Below, one piece after another: positions 11,300 to 23,371 of a stretch of DNA of 64,000 bases. The position numbers were made by a program, and so were the translations under genes. This DNA is from Bactericera cockerelli. Taxonomy: Eukaryota; Arthropoda; Insecta; Hemiptera; Triozidae. The notes beneath the pieces were generated by a model that saw only the letters and a list, made by a program, of their open reading frames with translations, was not told where the DNA came from and searched no databases. Within the stretch, counting starts at the first letter, position 1; each line of letters starts with the position of its first letter. Location of the stretch: positions 10,569,624-10,633,623 of the forward strand of contig CM044964.1 in NCBI GenBank assembly GCA_024516035.1. Direction: 5' to 3'.

Positions 11300-12240
11300 T
11301 GTGCTATGTCCGTCTCATTTTGAAAGCAATGTCCTAATTAAAAACCAAACAAATTGGTCGAGGAGATTTCATTTATACAGCAACATCGTTAGTTTAAATT
11401 GCATTCTGTTTCACGACATGACACAGTCGCGAGGTTCCGCTACATTTAGTTTGACACATTTTAGTCATTACTCTCGCAAATTGGCTCGTGTTGTTTGAAC
11501 CTGGCAAGGTGTGGGGGAACCCTGTATGTACGAACAAAATGCTGAGTCTTGAGTAAAAAACTAAGAAAGGTATTGACCCAATCATAATATTGGTCTGAAA
11601 GGATTTAGAAAAAAAAAAAAATATTTGCCACAGTTTTATATATTTACAAGATTTTTTAAAGTGAAACGATTTTTTTAATAAGAAAGTTATTGGCCAGTAA
11701 TAGGTATGAAATACTATTATTATTATTTCAAGAAAGGCATTGGCCATTTTTATGAAAAACCACCCGCCATATACCCCTCCCTGTTTAATGACAAAGAATC
11801 GTTGGTTACCCAGATAAATAAAAAGGAATATAATTTTGCTGACAAAATTTCATCAGATAAATATGTCGTTACTTTTTGTACAAAAATTCTTAAAAGTAAT
11901 TGGTAAAAAATGTTATTTTCTAGCATGTTTTTTTTTTTTTGATTTTTTTTTTTTTTTTTTTAATTTTCGTTGTGTATGTGATGATGAATACGATAATTAT
12001 AGAAGTGGATGTGATAACGATGGAGTATGCAAGACAGCAGGGTCTAACTTATGGTATACAAAAATTTGAATTGATTTTCAACTGAAGTTGATTCCATAGA
12101 TTATTATGGATAATTTTATATTCATCCACTGAAAATAATTCATCCTGGAATTATAACAACTGAATTTTGAAGAACTGACCAAAAACACTACTTTCTATAT
12201 CTTTCATGTAATAATTATTATTAAATTATTTATTAGATAT
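11300..12240. other. unassigned AT-rich DNA with T runs
   Basis: No coding pattern was seen. T-rich runs lie at about 11928-11961. Short open frames here are low-complexity. Confidence 0.4.
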
Positions 12241-12425
12241 AAAAAGACATATATGTACAGTACTAATAAGTATTACAGAAAATGGAAACAAATAAACATT
12301 CAAAAGTGGAAAACATATATAAATAATAAACATTCAAAAGCGGAAAACATAAATAAATAAATATACATATATAAAAGGCGGGGTTTTTGCCTATGGCAAT
12401 CTCTTCCACCCAACCCTTTTTTGTA
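12241..12425 (+). mobile_element. fragment of a dispersed repeat (family 5)
   Basis: The segment contains GGCGGGGTTTTTGCCTATGG and CTCTTCCACCCAACCC, matching copies near 14.64, 21.81, 28.88, 58.8 (reverse) and 63.98 kb. The upstream part (TATGTACAGTACTAATAAG ... AATGGAAACAAATAA) also matches 63.88-63.95 kb, so the family unit is longer than the GC-rich core. It may be the 3' end of a retroelement; no coding part is present. Confidence 0.55.
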
Positions 12426-12429
12426 TTTA

Positions 12430-14060
12430 TTTGCTGGAATTAGACAGTTTTACTAGTTCTTACTAATTCCTTCTTAAATACAATTATATTTTTCATTTCA
12501 TTTTTATTACCGAAAATATACCCCGTTACAATGGGCAAGCTACAACACTGAGGTTTAGGGTCTACTGTCTAAACCAGGTGTGTAATGTTACAGTCGTTTC
12601 ATGGTTATAATAAAATAAAAAAGTTCGCAGAAAAAAAAGTTTTTCTGTTTAAAAATTTATTGTTAAAATGTATGTGATTCTTACCAAGGACTAGTTCATA
12701 AAATATAAACCCGTTTACCGGGCCATATTATTATTATTAATATTACCTACTTCCGAGTTGCTCCGCCTTCCTCCTTTTCACCGTGCCTGAATAAGCTCAT
12801 TTCATACAAATAAACAGCCAATCTTCAACGGCTAGTAAACAATTAAGACAAGGGCGAACATCATTTCAACAGTGACAATTATTTATAATAACAAAACTCT
12901 TACGTTATTACATTCAGTAAAAATGTTAATTTGATTTCTGTTAATTGTTAAATTAATCTCATTTAATTTTTTACTTCCGAGAAATTTCCAATATTAGATA
13001 TCGGAAGTATTGTGTTCGATTTTGATGACATTTTGTATGTAGGTATATGTGTACATTTTACATAGTGCATTTATAATTATTTTTTAATAAATTTTGATTT
13101 TGCTCTGACATTTAAGAAATTTTTTTGGAATTTTATACAAAAAAGTCCAAAAATAATGTCCTTGGGGAGCTGATACAGAATTTAATGGTGTTTATACTAT
13201 GTAAATTTTTTCGAAATAAAATTGGTTAAGCGGTTTTGGGGATACAAGTAATTTTGTAAAAAATCTCAAAATTGCCTAGTGTATACAATTTGAACCAATC
13301 ACGAGAAAGTATTGTGTCCATAATTGGCAGTGTATTTTTTTTTTCTTATCTCATTTAATTCATGTCTCACACTTTTCATGTCTCTCTCCTGTTCTCCGAG
13401 ATTCTGAGTTTCTATTTTTAATAATTTTATGACTTTATTGAATGATGAGTACAAATTAAGATTTTTGAAGATGTGTTTGTGTAGCATCCTTTCTATTGAA
13501 TGACACGGCCAGCGCGGAAAAACTGACACAGGAGTTTTGAGTGTCAATTACAATCATGCTATTTTCTTTTATAAATTCTACATTTTTCACAATTATTATA
13601 AATTTCCTTTTTAAATATTAAAATTAACATGTATCTTAAACTTTGGTACACATAAGTTCAACGTTATCTCCACAGAAACATCTTCTATCAATTTATTCAT
13701 AAATATAATTATCTAATATTCTTCCATTTAGTCGAGAATTCCGAGGATTTTATCTCCAAGTAGTAACTCAATATTTATAACAATAATTGTGTCAGTTTTC
13801 TCAATTATGTGCGACTTTTAATTTCAATAGAAAAAGAATTTTCGATGGAATTTTTTTCCGTTTAGTGTTGAATTTTGGCCCTCGTTCAACAATGCGTTTG
13901 GATAATTACGTTGTGTAAATGTTTTGTTTATAACTTATTCATTTTGTTTTTGGTGTTGAGGATGATGTTTTTGTTATTATTATTGGTGTTTTTTTTGACA
14001 TTGTGTGCTGAGCGCATCCTTCTTGTCTGTGCGGATGCTGGATGTTTGTTATATTTTAGT
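12430..14060. other. unassigned AT-rich DNA
   Basis: About 1.6 kb with no recognised gene. Around 12967-13015 there is a short duplication with ACTTCCGAG/TCGGAAG ends flanking AT-rich sequence, which could mark an old TIR element. The evidence is too weak to define it. Confidence 0.35.
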
Positions 14061-14061
14061 A

Positions 14062-14122
14062 CAGCGGTTCCCAACAGGTGGGCCGCGGCCTACTTGTGTG
14101 CTTAAAAGGTTGGGAACCACTG
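14062..14122. mobile_element. 61-bp hAT relic with perfect 8-bp target duplication
   Basis: The left end CAGCGGTTCCCAAC and right end GTTGGGAACCACTG form a 14-bp terminal inverted repeat with one mismatch, the well-known CAGTGGTTCCCAAC-type hAT end. They enclose only about 33 bp. The element is flanked by TTTTAGTA at 14054-14061 and again at 14123-14130, a perfect 8-bp target duplication as expected for hAT. It is probably an internally deleted terminus-only derivative. Confidence 0.88.
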
Positions 14123-14299
14123 TTTTAGTAAATTATTTATTTTTCTGTTAGCTTTATCTATAACATTGAATAATTAATTATTACCTTATTTTTTATGTAA
14201 GTGTAAGTATAGTTGTCACCATGGTCATTTGGTCAAGTTGTAAGGGTCTTCAATTGACTAAGTGGTGTTTTTATATCATTATTACGTCTTGAGGGCACT

Positions 14300-14400
14300 G
14301 TACGGTCAGATTTTTCCGCTCCGACGGGGATTCGAACACGCAACCTCCGGGTCAGTAACGAATGCCACTGAGACACGGAGGTCGGTAATTTATCTCCCAT
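14300..14400 (-). mobile_element. tRNA-like SINE head
   Basis: On the minus strand, GTGTTCGAATCCCCGTCGG is a B-box-like segment, and GTGTCTCAGTGGCATTCG upstream of it resembles an A box. No clear tail or duplication was found. Confidence 0.4.
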
Positions 14401-14624
14401 ATTCAGCTGTTTATCGTTTGGATTTAGTCTTGCCTAAGTGTTACTGTGAAGCTGGCTTTGAAGTTGTGAATGAGTGGAGTAAACATCGTAAAGTAACTCA
14501 CTAATTGTGAAACTCACACACAAAACACAGAATTATTAAGTGCACGTTAGGTACTAACTTGGGTGGTGATGCAGACTTGCGTCCTACCAAGTCCATACAC
14601 TGAGGATTCTGTGAGGTAGCTAAT

Positions 14625-14790
14625 GTCATACCTAAAGGGCGGGGTTATTGCCTGTGGCAATCTCCTCCACCCAACCCAACAGGAATTAAGAATTCATGTT
14701 GGGATTTCGGGTTTAACATCGGGGTTAAGTGGCAGAGAATGCTAAAGGCATTAACTTCGGCCCAGATTACAAGACAATTCTAAATAAAAA
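14625..14790 (+). mobile_element. dispersed repeat, family 5 copy
   Basis: Contains CTAAAGGGCGGGGTTATTGC and CTCCTCCACCCAACCC, then GTTAAGTGGCAGAGAATGC. It is the longest GC-rich core of this family in the window. No coding content. Confidence 0.6.
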
Positions 14791-14894
14791 TTAAAAAATG
14801 TTGTTCTATATTTTTTGTACATATTTTTTAAGTTTCTTTTCCTTGTTTTTACTGTTGATTGTTTGGTATATAAAAAAATATTAAACAAATAAAT

Positions 14895-15030
14895 AAACAC
14901 CCCTTTCAAACTACTAACTATACTCAAACTTGCTTTACCAAATCTACGCTGAAACTGGGACTTGAACCACCGACCTCTAGGTTACAAATCTGCCGCATTA
15001 TAGATCAAGCTACTGATTTCGGTTTAGAGC
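14895..15030 (-). mobile_element. tRNA-derived SINE (family 1)
   Basis: Minus-strand copy with the family body (TTTACTAAATC-type) and a tRNA-like head. B-box GGTTCAAGTCCC is retained, and the A-box side is mutated. Confidence 0.7.
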
Positions 15031-15284
15031 AATCAATCGATGGAACAGATAATCGTACCTAATTTTTCGTACCTACTTGGCGTCATCTTTATCTCGTGAG
15101 GTATTTACCGTGGGTCATAACAGGATAGTCAAACATTTGTCCACCTAGGAGTTGGTTTGAACCGAGTTAGCTACTGTAATACGAGTACACAAACCAGGAA
15201 TGCCCAAATATTGTCCCAATATTTATGCACTTAAAACCTTAATTATTCCTAAACCATGAATCTCTGTAATAATTATGCTAAACA

Positions 15285-15510
15285 AAAGTCTTGTTTGCCA
15301 GCGTCGATAGCGCGTTGAATGCACCGGTTCTTGCAGGATCACCGAAGGCAAGCAACGTCCAGCGAGTTGAAGACTTCTTGATGATGGCATTCCGGTCCAA
15401 CCCAATCTGGTTGAGGTTAATGTTGGTAACAGGTTTTGGAGTTTCCTGCAAATGGAGGTTAACACCCCCGTCGTGATATGACCATGCAGTTGAAAGCGAT
15501 GTTAACAGAC
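15285..15510 (+). mobile_element. 5S rRNA-derived SINE (plus-strand copy)
   Basis: Begins GCCAGCGTCGATAGCGCG followed by GTTGAATGCACCGGTTC and ACCGAAGGCAAGCAACGTC, matching the 5' half of a 5S rRNA gene in order. The body then continues TTTCCTGCAAATGGAGG ... GTCGTGATATGACCATGC, as in the 40 kb copy. The 5S C-box region is altered (GACTTCTTGATGATGG). Confidence 0.72.
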
Positions 15511-15539
15511 TAAAAAACGAACTTTAACCAAAATTTAAT

Positions 15540-15650
15540 TCTCAAATAAATGAGGGTAAATTGATGCATCGGGTGGGATTCGAACCCACGGATCCCTCCG
15601 CCACCTGGATTACCGGACTAGCGCTTTAGCCACTCAACCACCAAGCATCT
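15540..15650 (-). mobile_element. tRNA-derived SINE (family 2) head
   Basis: On the minus strand, GGTTGAGTGGCTAAAGCGC reads as an A-box segment and GTGGGTTCGAATCCCACCCG as a good B-box/T-arm with complementary flanks. The same head occurs near 25.5 and 39.0 kb with a body, so I treat it as a SINE rather than a functional tRNA gene. The TGATGCATC/TTGATGC ends resemble a target remnant. Confidence 0.65.
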
Positions 15651-15789
15651 ATTCCCCCTCAAGGAGCCTCTCACATCCGCGAATTACCTGGCCACGATAA
15701 TGATGGTGTACGGGCCCGAGTAATAAAGCGCTTCTAATGCGAATTAAATCAGGCAGGTGAGAGCGCCCGCTAGACAAAGAGGCATCAGT

Positions 15790-15900
15790 GACTGCCAGTG
15801 GCGTAGGAAGAGGGGGGGGTTTGGGGATAAGCTCCCCCCCCCCCCCCCCGGAATTTTCAAGAAGCCCCCCCGGAATTTTCAAGTTTGAAAAAACTGCCCA
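15790..15900. repeat. G- and C-homopolymer patch with duplicated GGAATTTTCAAG
   Basis: CAGTGGCGTAGG starts a segment with a G7 run, a C16-17 run and a C7 run. Each C run precedes GGAATTTTCAAG, giving a short tandem duplication. CAGTGGCGTAG resembles ends of some hAT-like elements, but the matching right end was not found. Confidence 0.5.
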
Positions 15901-15909
15901 AGCTTGAAC

Positions 15910-16640
15910 TCTGGTTTTGGGTTCAACCCTCAGGTTAAGAAATGGAAATATTCACCTCTTTACAGTGTTGCCGGAGTGAAAACTAATTGCAATTTAATTA
16001 AAACCTATCGAGTGTGGTATTGAATGAAATGTCTCCATGTCCTCATGTTTGATTGAACATTTATAATGCGATAGTTGAATCTGTGTGAGGTTTACAGTTC
16101 ACAGAACTACTAGTAACTTTATAGGTAAAAACACTTTACATTATGAACAACCCATAAAACCGAGTTAGAGGAAAAGATGAACATTAAAAAATTGTTAGCA
16201 CTTTGTTTCGCGAATCGATTGTTAAATATTAAAGGAGTAATTAAAAGCAAGGTGTTAAGTGATGTCAACTATATTGCAGGGATACCAGGCGCGGCCGGTG
16301 CTAAGAAGTTCCTGAACTGCAAGACCCCTGGACGAAAAGGAAAAAAAATTGAAATCGGAGCAAAATAATATTTTTTTTTTTACAAAAACGAACACAAAAA
16401 GAGTCTTTTCAAGTCCTAGCTTAAATTTATTGAATAATTAGTTTTTTTTATATATAATGATTGACATAGCAAACAAAATGAAACTTGTTATAGGTTGTAC
16501 TGAAAGAGCAACTGTATAAATCCCATTTTAGTCCAGTTTATGTAGCAGCACCTCCAAAACATACTTCTACTGGCCGCTCCTGATGGGTACATAACAATTA
16601 ATAGCCAAATACCCTATAGTTTACTATGACCTTGAATGTT
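15910..16640. other. unassigned DNA
   Basis: No recognised repeat or gene. A 63-residue open frame at 16177-16368 has no recognisable domain and is not called. Confidence 0.35.
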
Positions 16641-16653
16641 ATAGCAAACAGTC

Positions 16654-16792
16654 TTCAGTAGGTTGATCGATAAGGCAACGGACTTGTAACCTGGAGGTCG
16701 GTGGTTCAAGTCCTGGTTTCAGCGTAGATTTAGTAAATCGAGTTTAAGTAGTTGTGATAACACGAAAGTGATTAATACAGAAATGATAACTC
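16654..16792 (+). mobile_element. tRNA-derived SINE (family 1) with target duplication
   Basis: Plus-strand copy with the B box GGTTCAAGTCCTGG and the family body. It is flanked by ATAGCAAACAGTC (16641-16653) and ATAACAAACAGTC (16793-16805), a 13-bp duplication with one mismatch. Confidence 0.8.
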
Positions 16793-16805
16793 ATAACAAA
16801 CAGTC

Positions 16806-17576
16806 GAATTCAATGTTTTATACCCATATTAGAAATTTAAAAAATGACATTTACAATATCCTCCAAAGATTACTCGTGCATCATTATGGGCATATCCACT
16901 ATCTGACTTATTACTCTCATAAATAATAATTATTTTTCCATACCATCCAAGTAAACAGAAACATATCCAAATAAATCATTCACGGAAAAGGATTTGGTTC
17001 TCGAGATTGCCAATGCCCATAGTAATCCTATAGGAACCTAACGTAAGCTAAAAGTAAGGTAATACTAGTTTGTATAATCCTGCAAAGAGAACATACACCT
17101 AGCTAATCCCAGTGTAATCAACTAATTACCTAGAATGCAAGACAAACAACCCGTCATGATGTACCTAGGTATACAATATACATCTGATGTATTCCGAGTT
17201 CTGCTGCACAAATCTGTGGTATAAAAAATACCCATACCTGTCATGATGTATATCAGGTACATCTGATGTATTCTGACATTACATGGGAATTAATTGTGGA
17301 GTACTGTTCATGTTTGAGTGCAACACGGAGGTTTTGAGATGATTAATTGAGCTACTGCACATCCTTCACGTGGTTAAGCTCTCATGGAGGTGTTGATGGA
17401 GGTTCTGCAGTCAGAAGAACAAGGGTTCGATGACCTGTACGTCTCTCGAATGGTTTTTGGACAGGTTTCGTTTTGATAAAATTTATTTTAAAAGATATAA
17501 TGAGGGACTATGTCTTTATTTTATCTTTGTTCTTTGCTGTGTCGGTTACATTGCTACATACACCACCTTGACTTCT
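16806..17576. other. unassigned DNA with a local duplication
   Basis: Around 17153-17283, two segments sharing GTCATGATGTA and ACATCTGATGTATTC are repeated about 100 bp apart. Nothing else was recognised. Confidence 0.4.
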
Positions 17577-17771
17577 CACAGTGTCGTCAGAAACACAGGA
17601 AGATTTTTCACAATGTTGTCAGAAATTCAGGAATACTACGAGTATTCACAGTGTTGACAGAAACTCAGGAAGATTATTTCTAGTGTTGTCAGACTGTTGG
17701 GAAGACTTTTCACAGTGTTGACAGAAACTCAGGAAGACTATTCACAGTGTTGTCAGAAACTCAGGAAGAGG
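17577..17771. repeat. ~32-bp minisatellite, about 6 copies
   Basis: Copies share CACAGTGTTGACAGAAACTC then AGGAAGACTATT, with TGAC/TGTC variants and one or two longer units. No coding role was seen. Confidence 0.75.
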
Positions 17772-18043
17772 GAATGAAGTGTGAGAGATTTTGAGAGGCA
17801 GCAGCAAATCCCCTCCTCTTATTTGTTCATTTCATTAGGTGTCTATTATTAAATTGTTATTGTTCCCCTGAGAGCCCCCCCTCCCCCTTTGATGATGTGA
17901 TGTGAAGCTATTTTGTCATGCCTCTTCTTTCTCTCTCTCTCACTCACTCCCTCAGTGTTAATATTGGAGACGATTTGTAACTTTGCTTTATTATCAAATC
18001 AAAATCAGCCATGAAGAGAAATCTGGGTGTGAAAAATTCGAAA

Positions 18044-18428
18044 CTACAGGGTGTTTCATGGGGAAAATGTATTTTTTCATATACTTCAACAAGTAAAACT
18101 TACACTTAGTGTATTCTGACCATCTTCAATTGTCTTCGCAACCTAATAGGGTTTCGCCAGAAAGGAGTCATAAATTACATAAATGGTGGTGTGTATGTTT
18201 GAATAGATTGCACAAATATGTACATCATGTACAACTTCTCACTTGTCTGTTTTTAATTCTATAGTGATATACGGAATAAAAAATCCCTTTTATGCCGATG
18301 ATTGTAAAGTTAGTGACATTGGTGCCTCCACCATTTTCAAATTATAATTTTTTTTTTAGTAATTTAAATACCTACATAATAAAAACAAAAACTTACCTGT
18401 CAAATGATATTGTGTTACATCCTGTATA
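18044..18428. mobile_element. candidate small TIR element (ACAGGG type)
   Basis: The left end TACAGGGTGTTTCATG and right end ACATCCTGTATA are partly complementary (TACAGG-TGT). The span is about 385 bp with no coding frame. It resembles the candidate at 9.9 kb at the ends only. Confidence 0.35.
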
Positions 18429-18824
18429 CTATACTATTCAAACACGATTTTTATTACCATAGCCATGAAAGAGAAGGGAGGTTTTTCTAATTGAAATTAA
18501 TTCGGGGTAGTTTGTTTTTCTTTCGGATGCTGTTGAATTTTTTATTGGTTTCTTAACAGTAAATTAATTTCTCGCAATCTGTTTCTCTGATTTTCAAGTA
18601 GTGTTGACACATAATGCGTTTTGATGAATAATTTCGAATGAGGAGTGAGCAGTGCCGGATTAAGGCTGCGCGGGGCCCTTGGCAATTTCAAGGCGCGGGG
18701 CCCCAAAATTGTACTGAGATTTTATTCTAAAATACTTACCAAAACGACGTTTATAACACCGAAGGCAACATTATTTCCAAATAATAGTAGAAATATCTAA
18801 ATATATATTATGAAAAGAATATGT

Positions 18825-20966
18825 CGCACCCTTAGTATTATATCATGACATGTCAAAAAAGTGTTTTTTTGGGAAATGACAAAACAAAGTTTGAATGTTT
18901 ATAATTTCAGAACGGTTTGCCCAATTTAAATGAAAAGTATCTTGAAGGAAAATATGAAGTGTTGTTGTTCATTTTTAATGAAATTTCATATATTTTATTT
19001 TTATGTATTATGAAATAATTTAGTTTGAAAATTATTGGTTTTGATATGTCACACTCTATCATATTGAATTTTATTATTTTTTGTGAGAAACTGTAACATT
19101 TGAATATATCTTTTTTTAACACAAAAAACCAAGAATTATTATGAGATATGTCAAAAATGGCTCATATTTGTCTCATTTTAGCACAAAATTCAATTTTCAT
19201 TTTCGTACTTGTAACATTGTAGGTATATTTGTATCACAAAAAAGATTGTGATTATAGGGTATACACAACCACACTTCTGTCCGTTCCTCTTTTTTTATAC
19301 CTTGTAGCTATTAATTAAGAACATCCCGGAACAAATAAAAACTAATATTATTACATAGAAAATCAAATTTGTAACTTTTATTTTTGAAATAACTACAAAT
19401 AAAGAAATAAAATGGCTTCTTACATAAGGCACAAAAATTGTAATAAAGAACACCAGTATCAATTCTTATACCTAGCATGAGTATCAATTCTTATACCTAG
19501 CATGAGTATCACTTCTAGTACCTAGCATGAGTAACAATTCTTATACCTAGCATGAGTAACAATACTTATACCTAGCATGAGTAACAATTCTTATACCTAG
19601 CATGAGTAACAATTCTTATACCTAGCATGAGTATCAATTCTTATACCTAGCATGAGTATCAATTCTTATACCTAGCATGAGTATCACTTCTAGTACCTAG
19701 CATGAGTAACAATTCTAGTACCTAGCATGAGTAACAATTCTTATACCTAGCATGAGTAACAATTCTAGTACCTAGCATGAGTAACAATTCTAGTACCTAG
19801 CATGAGTAACAATTCTAGTACCTAGCATGAGTAACAATTCTAGTACCTAGCATGAGTAACAATTCTTATACCTAGCATGAGTATCACTTCTTATACCTAG
19901 CATGAGTAACAATTCTTATACCTAGCATGAGTAACAATTCTTATACCTAGCATGAGTATCACTTCTTATACCAAGCATCAGTAACAATTCTTATACCTAG
20001 CATGAGTAACAATTCTTATACCTAGCATGAGTATCACTTCTTATACCTAGCATGACTATCAATTCTTATACCTAGCATGACTATCAATTCTTATACCTAG
20101 CATGAGTAACAAGTAACAATTCTAGTACCTAGCATGAGTATCAGTTCTAGTACCTAGCATGACTATCAATTCTTATACCTAGCATGACTATCAATTCTTA
20201 TACCTAGCATGAGTAACAATTCTTATACCTAGCATGAGTATCACTTCTTATACCTAGCATGAGTAACAATTCTTATACCTAGCATGAGTAACAATTCTTA
20301 TACCTAGCATGAGTATCACTTCTTATACCTAGCATGACTATCAATTCTTATACCTAGCATGACTATCAATTCTTATACCTAGCATGAGTAACAATTCTAG
20401 TACCTAGTATGAGTAACAATTCTTATACCTAGCATGAGTAACAATTCTAGTACCTAGCATGAATAACAATTCTAGTACCTAACATGAGTAACAATTCTTA
20501 TACCTAGCATGAGTAACAATTCTTATACCTAGCATGAGTAACAATTCTTATACCTAGCATGAGTATACGGACAACTAGAAAAATTCATATAATGGGTTTC
20601 TGGTAAAAAGAAAGATATCACACTAAAAAAACTAGTTCTGAAAAGGTTATGTCGAAAAATCAAAAAAAAAAATTTGTTTAGAAAGTAACAAATCGAAAAT
20701 TACGTCTTTGTTATGGTCTTCAACTACAGATCCTCACTCCTTGATAGCTGAGGCACGACTGAAGGGAGATGTTCTGTTTTTGACCAAACTGATTCTTCAA
20801 ATATCCACGAAATCAAAACCATAACTGACGTCATAACTTTTCAAGGGGTGGGGATAGAGATGTTATTGTTTTCTTATAAGAAAGAGCGTATTTTTTTACA
20901 TACCGTAGCATCAAAATCTCAAAATCCGATTTTTTTGAGATGTCATGTTATAATACTAAGGGTGCG
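18825..20966. mobile_element. nested TIR element carrying satellite, in hAT-like copy 1
   Basis: The ends CGCACCCTTAGTATTATA and its complement TATAATACTAAGGGTGCG extend inward to about 36 bp of inverted repeat with two mismatches (CATGACAT, TCAAAAAA continue). ATGT lies immediately outside both ends and may be a 4-bp target duplication. The 2142-bp interior has no long reading frame and is half satellite. The superfamily is unknown to me. Confidence 0.75.
19455..20565. repeat. 25-bp satellite array, about 44 copies (copy 1)
   Basis: The unit contains TTATACCTAGCATGAGTAAC, with TTATAC/TAGTAC, TAAC/TATC and GAG/GAC variants. One 8-bp insertion (GTAACAA duplication near 20108) interrupts the phase. 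A block with two consecutive ACTATC variants occurs twice about 285 bp apart, indicating higher-order duplication. There are no spacers, so it is not a CRISPR array. Confidence 0.95.
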
Positions 20967-22176
20967 ATGTGTAGAAAGATGTCATTAAGTAAGATGTGTA
21001 GAAAGTAGATCATCGATTACTATGCGGATTTTATCGCTAGTATTGAATGCTACTTTTTTTAAAGGTAACTTCCAAATTAATTCCAAACAATCAAAGGCAC
21101 TTCGAAAATGCCCAAAGATTTTTTTTTCTTTTAATGGTACTAGAATAGCATGTCTTGAAAAATAATCCAAAACATCATGATAAGTAAATTTGACGGCGCC
21201 GCAGGCGAAATTTTTGCAAAGTTATGGGGTAAAGCACTCAAAAAATAGATACAAAAAGATATCTTGAAAAATTCATAAAAAGCGCCGCAGTCGAGACAAT
21301 GTGTGATCGGCTTTATAAAACCCATCACTGAGCACTCAGATGTCACTGGGTTTGATGGCAGAGATTACCTAAGGCGATAATCACGTCCTTTGTCAATATT
21401 ATTCTTTACAAATACGAGTAATTATATTATATAAAGAGCTGCAGGCAATAGGTAAAGAGATCTACCTATTTTCTTATATGTGGTCGATTTTAAGGGGGTT
21501 CAGAGGTTTTTCTTTTAATATTTTGCTCAAATGGCTCAAATTTTATTTAATATTAAAATCCAGAAACACCGAGTTGGTCATATAATAATTTATATAAGCT
21601 GCCCGAAATACGGGGCCCCCAAAATCGCGGGGAACTTGGCACTTGGCATCTACCAAATCCGACATATTGGTAGGCAATTTTTTTTTAAGCTTTATTAGGA
21701 GGACAAACAGGCAACAGTATAAAATTAAGAAAAGAAAGGAAAAAAAAACAAACAAAATGACAAAATAAATAAGTAAAAAAGAAAAAGAAAATAACAATAA
21801 TGTCCTACCTAAAGGGCGGGGTTATTGCCTGTGGTAATCTGCTAATGTCTATGTGATTGATCATTGTTTATTCAAGGAATAGATAGTAATAGGGGGCCCC
21901 GCGCTTTTCTTTCAATTTATGTACTATGATGTTACTGTGTGTATTTTTCATTTTTATTTCTTCTTCTTACTCATTATCCAAAAGTATCTAGTGTAAGCTT
22001 TTAAAAAACCCATAATATCTAGTGTGTGCTTTTAAAAAACCCATAATACCTAGTGTAAGCTTTTTAAAAAACTCATAATATCTAGTGTAAGGTGCTCAAG
22101 CGCGGGGCCCCCTAAAGCGCGGGGCCCTTGGCATCTGCCAAATCCGCCATATGGGTAATCCGGCACTGGGAGTGAG

Positions 22177-23370
22177 AGAAAATGAAGTATGAATAAATTG
22201 AAATGAATAAAATTAAATAACAACAAATTTAAATTAAAATAGAAATAACTTCAATTAATTTAGTGACCAAGTCTATGCTAAGACAAAGTAAATTGATGTT
22301 TTTTGAGTATCTACGGGTGTTAAAATCGGTATTCACAGAATTTTTGTCATGATACTTCTTAAGAGTCCAAAAGCATGACCTTTATAAGCAATTTTTTAAC
22401 TACATCTATAAACTCTAATAAAAAAAAAAAACAAAAAATCAGGCGATGCGTGGGAATGCTATTCCTAATATTATGATCCAATACCTAGAATGTGGGAACG
22501 TTGTCCCTAATAATATGACCTCATTTTCTCTATACATTGTCAACCCTATTCCAACCCGACCCAGTCAACCCAACCCAACCCGAAAGTCAGAGCTGTACCT
22601 GTAGGTAATGACGTCACTTGCCACCTAATTATTCCAGGAAAAAGTGACGATTCCCACCCTTGTATAGTAATTATATCACTCATCAAGCTGCATTATTATG
22701 AGAAAAAAAGTAAGGATAATTATTTAACGTACATACCTAATTTTGATAATGTGAAAATGCTCCTGCATACAGATATTTAAGTTTACAACTATTTAGTTTT
22801 ATAATATGTCTCTTTTCATGTATAAAAGATAAAGAGCTAGTTATTTCTGTTATTTTGTCACATTTTTTAGTGGATAGCATCGACATTACGAGAACTAATG
22901 CTAATGCTTCACATATCTACAACCAACCATCATATTCCAATATCAATCTCGCTATGCAGTTACTGGTTGTTGCCCACTCTAAACTACCCCAATTGTCCTC
23001 ACGAGTACTCTTAATACCCAATGTTAAGTTCCTGCGATTTTTTAGCTTCATGAGTTTACATTGTTAATTTTTGGAAATTTTGTTAAATTTTGAAAACTTT
23101 GGAATGGGAATACCTCTTTGTTCTTCACTGAAAGTCTAAATAGATCACAATTTTATTCATACGAACTAACTTATTCTTTTAAATTCTTACACATGCTCTT
23201 ATTCTTAGAATTTCTTACACATGTATTATAGTAATGCATGTTATTATGTATGTTTTTTTCGTTATTGATAATCACTAACAGAAATAATTTTCATTATCTG
23301 TTCACAGGTGAGGATTATTTAAAAATACTACAAAATATACGACATTGGTGAGTTCTATAAAAGATATTAT
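22177..23370. other. unassigned DNA between the twin elements
   Basis: AT-rich unique sequence. A short repeated phrase (TGGGAA...GT..CCTAATA.TATGA) occurs twice at about 22450-22530. No gene recognised. Confidence 0.4.
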
Positions 23371-23371
23371 A

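Larger units (their letters stand above)
18650..22168. mobile_element. hAT-like non-autonomous composite element, copy 1
   Basis: 3519 bp bounded by the perfect 13-bp inverted repeat CAGTGCCGGATTA ... TAATCCGGCACTG and flanked by the perfect 8-bp direct repeat GGAGTGAG (18642-18649, 22169-22176). End type and 8-bp duplication fit the hAT superfamily. Subterminal GCGCGGGGCCC blocks recur at both ends and near 21.6-21.9 kb. The interior has no transposase (longest frame about 84 residues) but holds a nested TIR element with a 25-bp satellite and a family 5 repeat core near 21.81 kb. Mobilisation would need a transposase supplied in trans. Copy 2 starts 7070 bp downstream. Confidence 0.9.

Noticed and set aside
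15560..15650. Functional tRNA genes (also at 1.83, 10.74, 14.33, 46.70 and 59.74 kb)
   Set aside because: B boxes are good, but acceptor stems and anticodon arms do not fold convincingly by eye, and several heads recur with SINE bodies. A tRNA-folding program could overturn this for a single locus.
19455..20565. CRISPR-like array
   Set aside because: Units are contiguous 25-bp copies with no unique spacers, inside an insect transposon; it is a satellite.
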